A stretch of DNA of 64,000 nucleotides from an uncultured Bacteroidota bacterium (GTDB lineage: Bacteria > Bacteroidota > Bacteroidia > Flavobacteriales > Flavobacteriaceae), in the NCBI GenBank assembly GCA_902635965.1, contig CACPQA010000002.1:111049-175048 (forward strand), in the 5' to 3' direction. Below the pieces are notes generated by a model. The model made no database searches. It was not told the DNA's origin and saw only the letters and a program-made list of their open reading frames with translations. Position numbers and translations under genes: made by a program. Below, one piece after another: positions 32,867-41,902 of this stretch. The number at the start of each line of letters is the position of its first letter. Positions within the stretch are counted from its first letter, which is position 1.

Positions 32867-33869
32867 GAATTCTACCTAACTTTTCTCTTAAATTAATTGG
32901 TTTTTGTTTCCTAACAACACTTAAGATTTCAGCCAGTATAGAAATTGAAATTTCCTCAGCACTTTCTGCTCCAATATTAATCCCTGCTGGACCATATAGT
33001 TGCTCCAAAAATTCAATCGATATTTCCGGATTGTATTCCAGAGCTTTATCGATAACGCTTTCTTTTCTTTTTTTAGGACCTAGAATTCCGAGATAAGCGG
33101 GAGCAGTCTCTGCTAGTGCAAGTAAGTACTGTACATCTTTGCTAAGACTGTGGGTCATAAGAATAATGGCTGTTTGTTCATCTATTTTGCTAACATCTAG
33201 AGTTTCAAACGTTGGAGTGATGAAATCGTGGGCTCCTTTAAAAAAACTTATATCTTTTGACTCATCTGCAGGGGCTACAACAGTCACTCTCCACCCTAAA
33301 TTAGCAGCAGCTTTACATAAATGGACTGCATCGTGTTCTGCACCAAAAAGATAAAGCTGGAACAAAGGGGAGAAGGATTCTTTAAACGATTTAATTTCCT
33401 TTGAACTGTTAATCTTTTCATTTAAAAAAAACCTCTCACCGCCAAGTAAGAATTGAGTGCCATAAGCTTCACTCATACCCTCTGTTTTAGAATAAAAAGA
33501 TTCAGTTTTAAAAGGTACTCGTTTTTTAACAATAGAATTAAATACATTTTTGAAATCTAGGGATATATTTATAGGTTCAATAAGTACATAAATAATTCCC
33601 TCACAGCCCAATTTAAATCTCCCGTCGTAGGTAATCATTTTAGGAATATCAGTTTTAAATACAGAATTAGCTTGTAATACAATTTCTTTTTCTACACAAC
33701 CACCACTAACAGCACCAAAAGTTTGCCCATTTTCATGTATTAACATACGTACCCCTGGTCGACGATACGAAGATCCTTCTAAAGCCACTACTGTTGCTAA
33801 AACGGATTTAATTTTGTGTTGTTGAGCTATCCAAGTGAGTTCAATAAGCTGTTTTATTTCCACGGTCAT
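32859..33869 (-). CDS. XdhC/CoxI-family maturation protein
   Basis: A 336-residue protein. The N-terminal XdhC/CoxI domain has SVLATVVALEGSSYRRPGVR and FGAVSGGCVEKEIVLQ. The C-terminal Rossmann domain has LYLFGAEHDAVHLCKAAANLG, ILMTHSLSKDVQYLL and YLGILGPKKRKE with YGPAGINIGAESAEEI. XdhC binds molybdenum cofactor, helps its sulfuration and inserts it into xanthine-dehydrogenase-family enzymes. It is co-transcribed with the MocA-like gene (8-nt overlap), opposite to the main operon. The frame can be extended four codons to a TTG; the ATG was chosen. Confidence 0.9.
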   Translation of the reverse strand: MTVEIKQLIELTWIAQQHKIKSVLATVVALEGSSYRRPGVRMLIHENGQTFGAVSGGCVEKEIVLQANSVFKTDIPKMITYDGRFKLGCEGIIYVLIEPINISLDFKNVFNSIVKKRVPFKTESFYSKTEGMSEAYGTQFLLGGERFFLNEKINSSKEIKSFKESFSPLFQLYLFGAEHDAVHLCKAAANLGWRVTVVAPADESKDISFFKGAHDFITPTFETLDVSKIDEQTAIILMTHSLSKDVQYLLALAETAPAYLGILGPKKRKESVIDKALEYNPEISIEFLEQLYGPAGINIGAESAEEISISILAEILSVVRKQKPINLREKLGRIHD

Positions 33870-33986
33870 TTCACTATTCAATATAAATACATTGATTTAA
33901 AAATGGGCAAAAAAAATAGAATGCTAAAATTCTTAAGTTGAGTTTGGAAAATAGAGGTAGTTGAATAATAAATTTCACCAGCTTTT

Positions 33987-35852
33987 CTAATTTAAGTTAC
34001 TATTTAAAAAGGCAAGAATTTTACTATATCCTTCAATCTGCTGCTGTTTTTTAGCAAATCCGTGACCTGCATCTTCAAAAAGTATGTATTCCACATGTAT
34101 ACCATTGTCTCTTACTGCCTTTACCATTTCATCTGATTCTATTTGAAGAACTCTAGGATCATTAGCCCCTTGTAAAATCATGACAGGATTTTTGATATTT
34201 TTCGCATGAAATAGGGGGGAAATATTATATAATCTAACGGAGTCTTTAGAGTAAGGATTTCCCATTTCATTATATAATTGTTTTCTTGATGACTCCCAAT
34301 AAGCTGGAATCGAACGTAATGTTCGAACCCAATTAGTAACACCATAAATGTTAACGCCAACTTTAAACTCTTCAGGCATGAATGTCATAGCTGCCATTGT
34401 CATAAACCCTCCATAACTTCCACCAATTATCCCAATCTTTTCTGAATCTATGTATTCCTGTTTTTCAAGCCAATATTTTCCCCAAGCACAATCTTTTAAA
34501 TCGTTTTCTCCGTGATTTTTATCGTCCATTGAATAAAAGGTTTTTCCATAACCACTACTGCCTCTGTTGTTGACAGCTAGAATTGCATATCCGTGGTTTA
34601 CTAGATATTGAATTAATGGCCGGTAACCAATCCTAGACTGCCCTCCTGGGCCACCATGTACCCATACAAGAGCAGGTACTTTTTCTTTCTTCGATGCATT
34701 TTTTGGTTTATATAAAATAGCAGGTATTTTCAAACCGTCAAAAGATTCATATCTAACAACTTTTCCCTCGGCAAGGTTTGAAGCATTTATCTTTGAATTT
34801 AAATTTGAAGTTATTTTATTTAGCTCATCATTTGTTAAATTATAGGTATATATTTCACCAGGAGACTTTGAGCTTCTAGCACTGATTCTAATCATCTCTT
34901 CATTCTCAGAAAAATAAACGCTATCAATATTTAAACCTTCAAACCCCTTAAATTTTAATGTAGAGTTGTCATTATTATTTTTAACAACTAATCTATTTTT
35001 AGCGTCTTCATTTATAGATATTACTCTATAGGTGTTATTTTTGCTTAGATAACTATTTCTGACATCCCAATTTGTTTTATAAACCAAATGTCTTTCTCCG
35101 GAAGTAATATTGTAAGACATTAGGTAGTAAAACTCTCCTTCATAATTCGTTGTGTAAAAATAATTTTCATCGTTTTTATCGAACCCTTGCCCTGAATAAT
35201 TTGCTTTTTTATTAGAAATTTCAATTTTTTCTTTTGTTTCTAAATTATAAAGAAACATTTTGTCTTCATTCCTCGAGATACTGAGTTCGAAGACTAAATA
35301 ATTATCATTTTCAGAAATAGAATTATACCTGTAAGCCACATCATTTTGGAAAACCATTTTAGTTTCCAATGTCTCGATATTAATTTTGTAAAGGTCAAAA
35401 AATTTTGGATTTCGAGAGTTGGACTGAAAGTACATGTTCTTTTGATCTTTTGTCCAACCAATCATTGATGCTTTTGTGTTTTCCCCAGGAGTAAGGTCTA
35501 TGCTTTTTTCATTTCTTATAAGGTATAAATGAGAGTTTTCATTTCCTCCTTTGTCAGCACTATAAATAATTTCATTTGTAAGAGGTGAATATCCTTGAAC
35601 AAAATAGGATTCCTTTTCAGATTTGGTTTTCTGGATTTCTTTTTTTGTAGTTAAATCAACTTCATAAATATTAAAAACACCAGTTTTGTCGGAGCTATAT
35701 AATAATTTACTGGCGTCTTTCGAAAAATATCCTCCAGAGCTTCTGTTGTTAGACATAAGGGTTTCTATTGTATAATTTTCGTCCTTAGAAATGGTTTTAT
35801 TACAATTAAAAAAAACTAAAAAGCTTGCTAAGCAAAAGATATATTTATCCAT
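33987..35852 (-). CDS. S9-family prolyl oligopeptidase, probable lipoprotein
   Basis: A 621-residue peptidase. The N-terminus (hydrophobic stretch, then VFFNCNKT) looks like a lipoprotein signal with Cys around residue 18. A beta-propeller with repeated YSSDK/YSADK-type blades occupies the first 350 residues. The alpha/beta-hydrolase domain has the triad Ser479 in GGSYGG, Asp565 in GANDPRV and His597 in DAGHGF. The ATG at 35852 was chosen over a TTG 12 nt upstream. It stands alone with 117 nt before xdhC and 177 nt after the methyltransferase. Confidence 0.9.
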   Translation of the reverse strand: MDKYIFCLASFLVFFNCNKTISKDENYTIETLMSNNRSSGGYFSKDASKLLYSSDKTGVFNIYEVDLTTKKEIQKTKSEKESYFVQGYSPLTNEIIYSADKGGNENSHLYLIRNEKSIDLTPGENTKASMIGWTKDQKNMYFQSNSRNPKFFDLYKINIETLETKMVFQNDVAYRYNSISENDNYLVFELSISRNEDKMFLYNLETKEKIEISNKKANYSGQGFDKNDENYFYTTNYEGEFYYLMSYNITSGERHLVYKTNWDVRNSYLSKNNTYRVISINEDAKNRLVVKNNNDNSTLKFKGFEGLNIDSVYFSENEEMIRISARSSKSPGEIYTYNLTNDELNKITSNLNSKINASNLAEGKVVRYESFDGLKIPAILYKPKNASKKEKVPALVWVHGGPGGQSRIGYRPLIQYLVNHGYAILAVNNRGSSGYGKTFYSMDDKNHGENDLKDCAWGKYWLEKQEYIDSEKIGIIGGSYGGFMTMAAMTFMPEEFKVGVNIYGVTNWVRTLRSIPAYWESSRKQLYNEMGNPYSKDSVRLYNISPLFHAKNIKNPVMILQGANDPRVLQIESDEMVKAVRDNGIHVEYILFEDAGHGFAKKQQQIEGYSKILAFLNSNLN

Positions 35853-36029
35853 TTTTCTAACCAATTACAGTATTAAAACTAATTAAATTATCTTGAAAGT
35901 AATTATAAATTACTTTACAGTAACTAAACTTTTATAATAAAAAAAGAATGAAGGTTTCTAATTGTGGTTTATCAAGATAAATTAAATCTACTTAAGTTAC
36001 AATGTTTAATTGCTTAGATACTAAGAGTG

Positions 36030-36650
36030 TTACAATTTTTCACCCGTTACAATCAGAGTACCTTCCCAGTCTTTTTTTTGATTTACTTTCCATGAGTAAA
36101 CATTTTTAAAATTTGAATTTAAAAACATTTGTTTCCACTCATTTTCTGAAAAAAGTCTCATTATGGAAATACCTGTGTCCTCCGGCCAAGAGTGCGAATT
36201 TACATTTTCTTTATAATAGTCAATTCCAATAATCAACCTAGAATTTTTTGTGATCCAATTTTCATAAATGTGATGAATTAGTTTTTTAGGATTTTCAAAA
36301 TAATAAAGGACCTCCATGGACATTACCAAGTCTACTTTTTCACTAGGCTTCCAGTCTAGCAAATCCGAACAAACATATTCATTCTTTTTGTCTAATTTCT
36401 TCGCTTTTTCAATCATCCTCTTTGAGCCGTCAATCCCAATTGATTTAATGCATCTAGAGTCATTAGACATATTTCTTACCAACCATCCATTTCCACATCC
36501 TGCGTCTATAAATGAAAACTGATCTAGAGAACTTATCGAATATTCTACCATTTTACCCACAGCTGAAGCATGATTTTTTTCCAATCCATCATCCTTTCCA
36601 ATTTTTACCCAGTTATCAAAAACATCAATGGGAGATTTTTTTAATTTCAT
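36030..36650 (-). CDS. Class I SAM-dependent methyltransferase
   Basis: A 206-residue protein with SAM-binding motif I FIDAGCGNGWLV, motif II SIGIDGSKRMIEKA and the motif near DLVMSMEVLYYFE. This is a Methyltransf_11/25-type Rossmann fold. The N-terminus has FDNWVKIGKDDGLEKNHA, often seen in the same group. Substrate unknown. Its start directly abuts the stop of the beta-lactamase/VanX fusion gene on the same strand, so the two are probably co-transcribed. Confidence 0.88.
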   Translation of the reverse strand: MKLKKSPIDVFDNWVKIGKDDGLEKNHASAVGKMVEYSISSLDQFSFIDAGCGNGWLVRNMSNDSRCIKSIGIDGSKRMIEKAKKLDKKNEYVCSDLLDWKPSEKVDLVMSMEVLYYFENPKKLIHHIYENWITKNSRLIIGIDYYKENVNSHSWPEDTGISIMRLFSENEWKQMFLNSNFKNVYSWKVNQKKDWEGTLIVTGEKL

Positions 36651-38993
36651 TTAATCTAAGTCTTCAAATTTTAAATTCCCAATTCCATATTTTTCCCAAT
36701 CCTTATAATCGAAATGCCACCATTCATACTCGTATACACTAAAGCCTTCTGATTCCATTTTTTCCCGTAGTAAATCTCTTAACCACCTCTGTTTGGTTGT
36801 ACCGCCATAATAATACGGGAAAGCTCTATCTGTGAATTCATCGTAGCCGCTTATCATCTCAACGGGGTTTCCAGTAGAAAGCTCATATAGGGTAAGGTCA
36901 ACGGCACACCCTCTATTATGTCTTGAACCGTTTTGTGGATTGGCAACAAATATTTTTTTGTCCTCAGGAGTCGCATCCCAAAACATTTTAGTGACATACC
37001 AAGGTCGATATGCGTCATGAATTAATAATCCAAATCCGAAGGATCTTAATTTTTCATTAACTCTTTTAAGTGCTTCCGCTGCTGGTCTTTGAAGAAATGC
37101 ATTACTTGTTTTATAGAATTTACTCCCCATAAAATTATTTTCACTAGCATATCTTATGTCATATTTAATTGATTTATCTATGTTTTTTATTTCAACCAAA
37201 TCAAATTTATCTGATTTTGAATTTTCTAAGGGTGGGTTTGACTTTTCAGCCTTTCTTCTCAATAAATCAATTGGCTTTACGGGAGTAATTTTAAATGTTT
37301 TTTTTGTTAATGATAAAGGACTTCTTCTTTTAAATATGGGCCCATTTAATATTGAAACTTCAGTAGCTATTCCATTTTCGTTGATTTTAAAATTTAGCTT
37401 TTCGCTTTTATACATCCCTGTTTTCTCTGGAAATTTGAATAAACTTTTACTTTCTTGAATTAATTTATTTTTTTCAATCCATTCAATTAATACCCATAAA
37501 CTCCCTGCATCCTCATACACATATAAGATATTATGATCCCAACCATATTCTCCAATAAGACCAAGCCAATCTTTAGGAAAGTCTGGATTAGAATTCTTCA
37601 TAACTCTTTTGAATTCCTTTTTATTCACGATTAGGTTATCCCCATTCTTTTCAATTAATATTCCTCCTTGATTAATTTTACCATCCGAAATGAATTTAGA
37701 ATTAAATTCTTTAATTGGAACTTCAAAATAATCATTCTCAAAAATAATTTGGTTTTCAATTTTTTTAATTTTAATTCTTTTTGATCCGTTCTCATAATCT
37801 CCAATTAAAATTTCTTCAATTTCTTTTTTAATGGGTTTCGTTTTTACATATTCTGGTAGTTTTAATTTCTTTTCTTTGGCGATTAAAAGGTTTATTGCAT
37901 AATTTGAAATCTTTCTTGTTATAGAATTTGAAATATCAACAGATGAAGCAACAACAACTCCAATTTTTGACTCTGGAAGAGCTGACAACTGTGTAGAATA
38001 ACCATAAATTGCGCCTCCATGACTAATCATTTTATATCCATTATGTTTGGAAACTCTGAACCCAATCCCATAACCACTCTCTGCAGAATCAGTAAATTGT
38101 GGTGTAAACATCTCTTTTAAAGTATTGGGGTTAACGAATCTCTCTCCATTCAAAGACCCATCTGAAAAAATCATATTCAAAAATTTTGCTAAATCAATTA
38201 CTGAGGAATACAAGCTTCCTGCAGGAATCATACCTAGCTCAAATCTTGGTGCTTTAAAACTTCTTCCATCGTAACTCCACATTGTTGCTTCAGCTAGATT
38301 TGAGGACATTGAATTTTTGAATTCAAATGAGCTGGCATTCATGCCCAAGGGGTTTAAAATATTATCTTGCATAAACTCAACGTAGGGTTTTTGAAAAACT
38401 TTTTCCAATGTGTATCCAACAACAGCAATTCCAGCATTTGAGTACTTCGTAATGGTTCCTGGAGGGTGAATTAAAGAGGAGTTTTTTACACTTTCAACTG
38501 TTTTTTTGAGTGAGGTTTCATTGTCGGCAAAATAACTCCCATATGCTGGCTCTCTTAAAATTCCTGCTCTATGAGACATTAATTGCCTCAGAGTAATGGG
38601 TTCATTATTAAATGTATTTTCTGGGTTGAATTTTGGGAGGTAATTTTGTATTGGCAAGTCAATGTCAATGTCTCCACTTTCGCTTTTTTTCATAATGGCT
38701 ATGTCGGTAAATAACTTAGATACCGATCCAACTCTATAAATTGTGTTTTTGTCTGCTTTTATTTTTTTTTCTTTGTCTATAAATCCATATCCTTCAGCCC
38801 AAAAAAAAGCATCTTGTTTTATAATTGCAATTGAAATAGCATTTAGATCTTTATCCTTTATTTCGTATTGTATTGCCTCACCAACCTTATCAATTAAATC
38901 CTTGTATAATTGATCCTTTTCACCCCTTTCAATAGTACAAGAGACGAATATTAATAACAAATAAATCACACCTATATATTTTCTCTTTTTCAT
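36651..38993 (-). CDS. Fusion of class C beta-lactamase-like serine hydrolase and VanX-type D-Ala-D-Ala dipeptidase, lipoprotein
   Basis: A 780-residue protein in three parts. A lipoprotein signal ends at Cys19 (IFVSC). Residues 40-380 form a serine hydrolase of the class C beta-lactamase/DD-peptidase group: Ser90-Val-Ser-Lys93 (SxxK), TKYSNAG (YxN) and MISHGGAIYGY (HxG-like). Residues 385-560 are a beta-rich linker as in esterase-type members. Residues 590-775 are an M15D dipeptidase: SRHNRGCAVD at 690-699 (zinc ligands His692 and Asp699) and EWWHFD at 757-762 (catalytic Glu757, zinc His760). Both domains act on D-amino-acid peptides, so the envelope-bound protein may process peptidoglycan fragments. 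Confidence 0.9.
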   Translation of the reverse strand: MKKRKYIGVIYLLLIFVSCTIERGEKDQLYKDLIDKVGEAIQYEIKDKDLNAISIAIIKQDAFFWAEGYGFIDKEKKIKADKNTIYRVGSVSKLFTDIAIMKKSESGDIDIDLPIQNYLPKFNPENTFNNEPITLRQLMSHRAGILREPAYGSYFADNETSLKKTVESVKNSSLIHPPGTITKYSNAGIAVVGYTLEKVFQKPYVEFMQDNILNPLGMNASSFEFKNSMSSNLAEATMWSYDGRSFKAPRFELGMIPAGSLYSSVIDLAKFLNMIFSDGSLNGERFVNPNTLKEMFTPQFTDSAESGYGIGFRVSKHNGYKMISHGGAIYGYSTQLSALPESKIGVVVASSVDISNSITRKISNYAINLLIAKEKKLKLPEYVKTKPIKKEIEEILIGDYENGSKRIKIKKIENQIIFENDYFEVPIKEFNSKFISDGKINQGGILIEKNGDNLIVNKKEFKRVMKNSNPDFPKDWLGLIGEYGWDHNILYVYEDAGSLWVLIEWIEKNKLIQESKSLFKFPEKTGMYKSEKLNFKINENGIATEVSILNGPIFKRRSPLSLTKKTFKITPVKPIDLLRRKAEKSNPPLENSKSDKFDLVEIKNIDKSIKYDIRYASENNFMGSKFYKTSNAFLQRPAAEALKRVNEKLRSFGFGLLIHDAYRPWYVTKMFWDATPEDKKIFVANPQNGSRHNRGCAVDLTLYELSTGNPVEMISGYDEFTDRAFPYYYGGTTKQRWLRDLLREKMESEGFSVYEYEWWHFDYKDWEKYGIGNLKFEDLD

Positions 38994-39002
38994 AAAAAAA
39001 CT

Positions 39003-39019
39003 CCCCCTAAAAAAGGGGG
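39003..39019 (-). terminator. Terminator after the TPR lipoprotein gene
   Basis: CCCCCT pairs with AGGGGG across a short A-rich loop, and on the minus strand it is followed by AGTTTTTTT. It lies between the stop of the TPR lipoprotein gene and the start of the beta-lactamase/VanX gene. Confidence 0.75.
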
Positions 39020-39045
39020 TGGTGGCGTAGGTTATTCCATCAATA

Positions 39046-39840
39046 TCAAAGTGATCTTAAAACATTCGAAGCATTTCTAGCAAATGGATATTTTTCAATT
39101 GCTTTTAAATAATATTCTTTTGCTAACGTTGAATCCCCCTTTTTCAAATAATATTCACCCATAGAATCATAGGGATTGTATCCATTTTTATAAACATCTA
39201 TATATTTTTCAAAAGTAGATTTTGCAAGTTCAAAATTGCCCTCAGCCATATATTTGTATGCAAGAAGGTTTAGAAAATGGTCATATCTATCCCCCTCTTT
39301 TTGAGCATTATCAATGAACTCTGAGATTTTTGATATACTCTTTTTATTATCTTTTAAATTATATGAGTAAAATTGCTGAATAAAATTACCTCTCGGCTCT
39401 AGTTCATGCATTTTTTCCCATAATGGGAGCGCCTCTGAAGAATCAAAAAACCCCCAATACCCGTCTGGTGTAACATCCAATATTGATACAAATATTCTTG
39501 AAGTTTCATTATTATCAGCAACATTTTTTTTTGCTTCAGCGATATGATACTTCTGTTTTTCGGATCCGTCTACGGACATTTCCGCTAGGCAAACATGAGG
39601 GGCAAACATATTTGAATCATATTTGACAGCCTCTTCAAAAAATGTTGTTGCTTTTTCTTGTTCAGCATTCATAAAGTGATACATTCCAATCATTGCTAGC
39701 TCATTAGCTAAGCTGTTGTTTCCAAACCATTCAATATATTTACCTTGAGGGGGAGAGTCATACTTGTAATCCTTGTTGTTGCTTTCATTACTACAAGCAA
39801 TACAAATCAAAATTATTAAAAGGCATATTAATTTTTTCAT
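39046..39840 (-). CDS. TPR-repeat lipoprotein
   Basis: A 264-residue protein with a lipoprotein signal (ILICIACSN, Cys at 16). It contains several TPR-like helix pairs: AMIGMYHFMNAEQEKATTFF, AYKYMAEGNFELAKSTFEKY and MGEYYLKKGDSTLAKEYYL. TPR lipoproteins are binding scaffolds in the envelope; no enzyme motif is visible. It is followed by a terminator and then the beta-lactamase/VanX gene, so it is likely its own transcript. Partner unknown. Confidence 0.85.
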   Translation of the reverse strand: MKKLICLLIILICIACSNESNNKDYKYDSPPQGKYIEWFGNNSLANELAMIGMYHFMNAEQEKATTFFEEAVKYDSNMFAPHVCLAEMSVDGSEKQKYHIAEAKKNVADNNETSRIFVSILDVTPDGYWGFFDSSEALPLWEKMHELEPRGNFIQQFYSYNLKDNKKSISKISEFIDNAQKEGDRYDHFLNLLAYKYMAEGNFELAKSTFEKYIDVYKNGYNPYDSMGEYYLKKGDSTLAKEYYLKAIEKYPFARNASNVLRSL

Positions 39841-39909
39841 ATTTTTTAGTTTATGGATTTAATATTGTAAAATAAAAAAATATAATCAAATTAAACGGTT
39901 TACAAATAA

Positions 39910-41043
39910 CTATTTATCTAGAACAAGTTCTGCTGTTTTTTCTCCAACTATTGAGCCTATTGAAATTCCCATTCCTCCAAGCCTTACCCCTAAAGATATA
40001 TTTTCAGAAAACTTCTTAATCAAGGGTAGTTTATTTTGACCAAAACCCATGATTCCGGACCATTCACTTTTGATATGAAAGTCTTTATTTGGTACAATAA
40101 ACCTTTTTAAGTCTTCAATTAGTTTTTGGCGTATCCTATTGTTTATCCCAAAAGAATAGGTAGTTTCATTTTTTATATCGATTTCTCTACCTCCCCCTAA
40201 AAGCAGTCTGTTACCAATATTTCTGAAATAATAATACCCACCGTTGTAATGAAAACATCCATTAATTTTTAAATCAGGTATATTATTTGTAAGTAAAATA
40301 AATCCCCTTCCTGGAGAAATATCTTCCATATCAAACCATTTCTTAGCGAATGCATTTGTACAAATTACCAACTTATTTGTTTTCATATCTATAGATTGGT
40401 TACTACTATTCAATTTTAGATAAATTTTCTTTGAGGTTTCCTCAAAGCTTTCAACTTCAGTTGAAAAGTAGCAGTCAACACTTAAAGAACCTAACTTTTT
40501 CTTTAAACTAAAAATCATTTTCCCTGGGTCAATTGAACCCTCAAATTTGTTCTCAGTTAACCCAACAACAATCTCTTTAGCAAAACCAAATCTTTTAATG
40601 TATTTGTTTCGTAGAGAAAAGACTTTTTTATCTATTAAAGGATTCAGTAGTTCATTGATTTTGTGAATTCTTCGGTCTAGCGCATCAATCCCAAAAAAGA
40701 GTTCGTATCCGTTACAATTAGAGTATGATATATTTTTATCCCCAAGGTTATTTCTAAGTTTTTCTAGGCCTTTAATTCTTAATTCCAATAATGATAATAA
40801 ATCATCATCTGACATTTCTTTACGGTTTTTTTCAATCTCAGTAATTGATCCAAAGCAAGCAAAACCAGCATTTTTTGTACTCGCCCCCAATGGTAAAATA
40901 CCTCTTTCGATTAATGCCACTTTTGCATTTTTCTTTTCGTTAGCGATTTTTAAAGCTGCGAAGCAGCCAACAATACCTGCTCCAATTACAACATAGTCAT
41001 AATTTGTAAACCACTTTTTTTCCCAAAAACTTATATTTTCCAA
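39910..41043 (-). CDS. FAD-dependent oxidoreductase (DAO family)
   Basis: A 377-residue flavoprotein of the D-amino-acid-oxidase/glycine-oxidase superfamily. The dinucleotide-binding fold starts YVVIGAGIVGCFAALKIA at about residues 17-34, then ALIERGILPLGASTKNAGFA, the usual substrate-side loop. The C-terminal part has GGYYYFRNIGNRLLLGGGR, SEWSGIMGFGQNKLPLI and GVRLGGMGISIG. Substrate unknown. The start must be TTG at 41043, since a stop lies two codons upstream and no ATG precedes the FAD motif. It is divergent from the secreted-protein pair at 41127. Confidence 0.85.
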   Translation of the reverse strand: MENISFWEKKWFTNYDYVVIGAGIVGCFAALKIANEKKNAKVALIERGILPLGASTKNAGFACFGSITEIEKNRKEMSDDDLLSLLELRIKGLEKLRNNLGDKNISYSNCNGYELFFGIDALDRRIHKINELLNPLIDKKVFSLRNKYIKRFGFAKEIVVGLTENKFEGSIDPGKMIFSLKKKLGSLSVDCYFSTEVESFEETSKKIYLKLNSSNQSIDMKTNKLVICTNAFAKKWFDMEDISPGRGFILLTNNIPDLKINGCFHYNGGYYYFRNIGNRLLLGGGREIDIKNETTYSFGINNRIRQKLIEDLKRFIVPNKDFHIKSEWSGIMGFGQNKLPLIKKFSENISLGVRLGGMGISIGSIVGEKTAELVLDK

Positions 41044-41126
41044 AATCTATGTAAAATTAAAAACTGATGTACTTTCAAATTAAATATATTTTCGTAAAAT
41101 TGTTATATAACCTAAACTAATTCATT

Positions 41127-41876
41127 ATGAAAAATCTTAAAATTTTAACACTAACGCTTCTATTTGTGTCAGTATCTTTTGCTCAATATAACCCCAATGC
41201 GGAATATTGGATAACATACCAGTACACACCAAAGAAGGGTATGACAGCTAAATTCGAAAGCGCTGTAAAAGCAAAAACAAAAATATATAACAAGCCCGAT
41301 AACCCTGTGTATACAGCTATACAAACAACAGGAGAGTTGTCTGAAAATGGCAGATATGAAAGGATTATGCCCAGAAGAGACATTGATTGGTTTATGAGGG
41401 ATAACACAGTTGAGGGTAAATATTGGATGGCAAATGTCGATAAATATGTTCAAAAGGGAGAAGGTCCATATGTTTGGATTAGGGTAAAGGAATTAAGCAT
41501 CAATTTTGATAAGCCCACACCCTCAAAGTACATACGAGTTAACACTCGAGTTTTAAAAAATGGTGACAACTCAGATTTTTGGAGATATCTCAGGAGGCGT
41601 GTAGAAGTTCTTAAAAAAACAAGTCCTGATATAAAATATACTGTTTTTAGGCTTGATTCTGGAGGCAATGCAAACACGATCAGAATAATCACAGCATATG
41701 ATAATATGAAAAAGCCTCAAGGAGAAACGAATAATGGTGCTATGAGAGCAATCTACGACGAAATGTATGAAGGGGCTTGGCAAGACGATTTTGACAAATA
41801 CAATGAAAGATTAATTGAGTGGGCTAGACCACAATACAACTATACTCTCAGAGCAGATTTGTCAACTAGCAATTAA
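41127..41876 (+). CDS. Secreted protein of unknown function, first of a pair
   Basis: A 249-residue protein with a clear signal peptide cut after SVSFA (residue 19). The mature part contains two similar-length segments that each begin with a strand-like sequence (YWITYQYTPKKGM; KYIRVNTRVLKN). Each is followed by a helix with a conserved spacing, which could be two ferredoxin-like (dimeric alpha-beta barrel) domains. That fold is an inference. I do not recognise the family. It is followed 26 nt later by a gene of similar size and layout, and the pair ends in a strong terminator. Confidence 0.65.
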   Translation: MKNLKILTLTLLFVSVSFAQYNPNAEYWITYQYTPKKGMTAKFESAVKAKTKIYNKPDNPVYTAIQTTGELSENGRYERIMPRRDIDWFMRDNTVEGKYWMANVDKYVQKGEGPYVWIRVKELSINFDKPTPSKYIRVNTRVLKNGDNSDFWRYLRRRVEVLKKTSPDIKYTVFRLDSGGNANTIRIITAYDNMKKPQGETNNGAMRAIYDEMYEGAWQDDFDKYNERLIEWARPQYNYTLRADLSTSN

Positions 41877-41902
41877 TTTTATTAACTATTAAATTTTAAA
41901 AG

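Noticed and set aside
41169..41783. Several minus-strand ORFs of 70-94 codons
   Set aside because: They are antisense shadows of the secreted-protein gene at 41127, which has a clear signal peptide and continuous frame.
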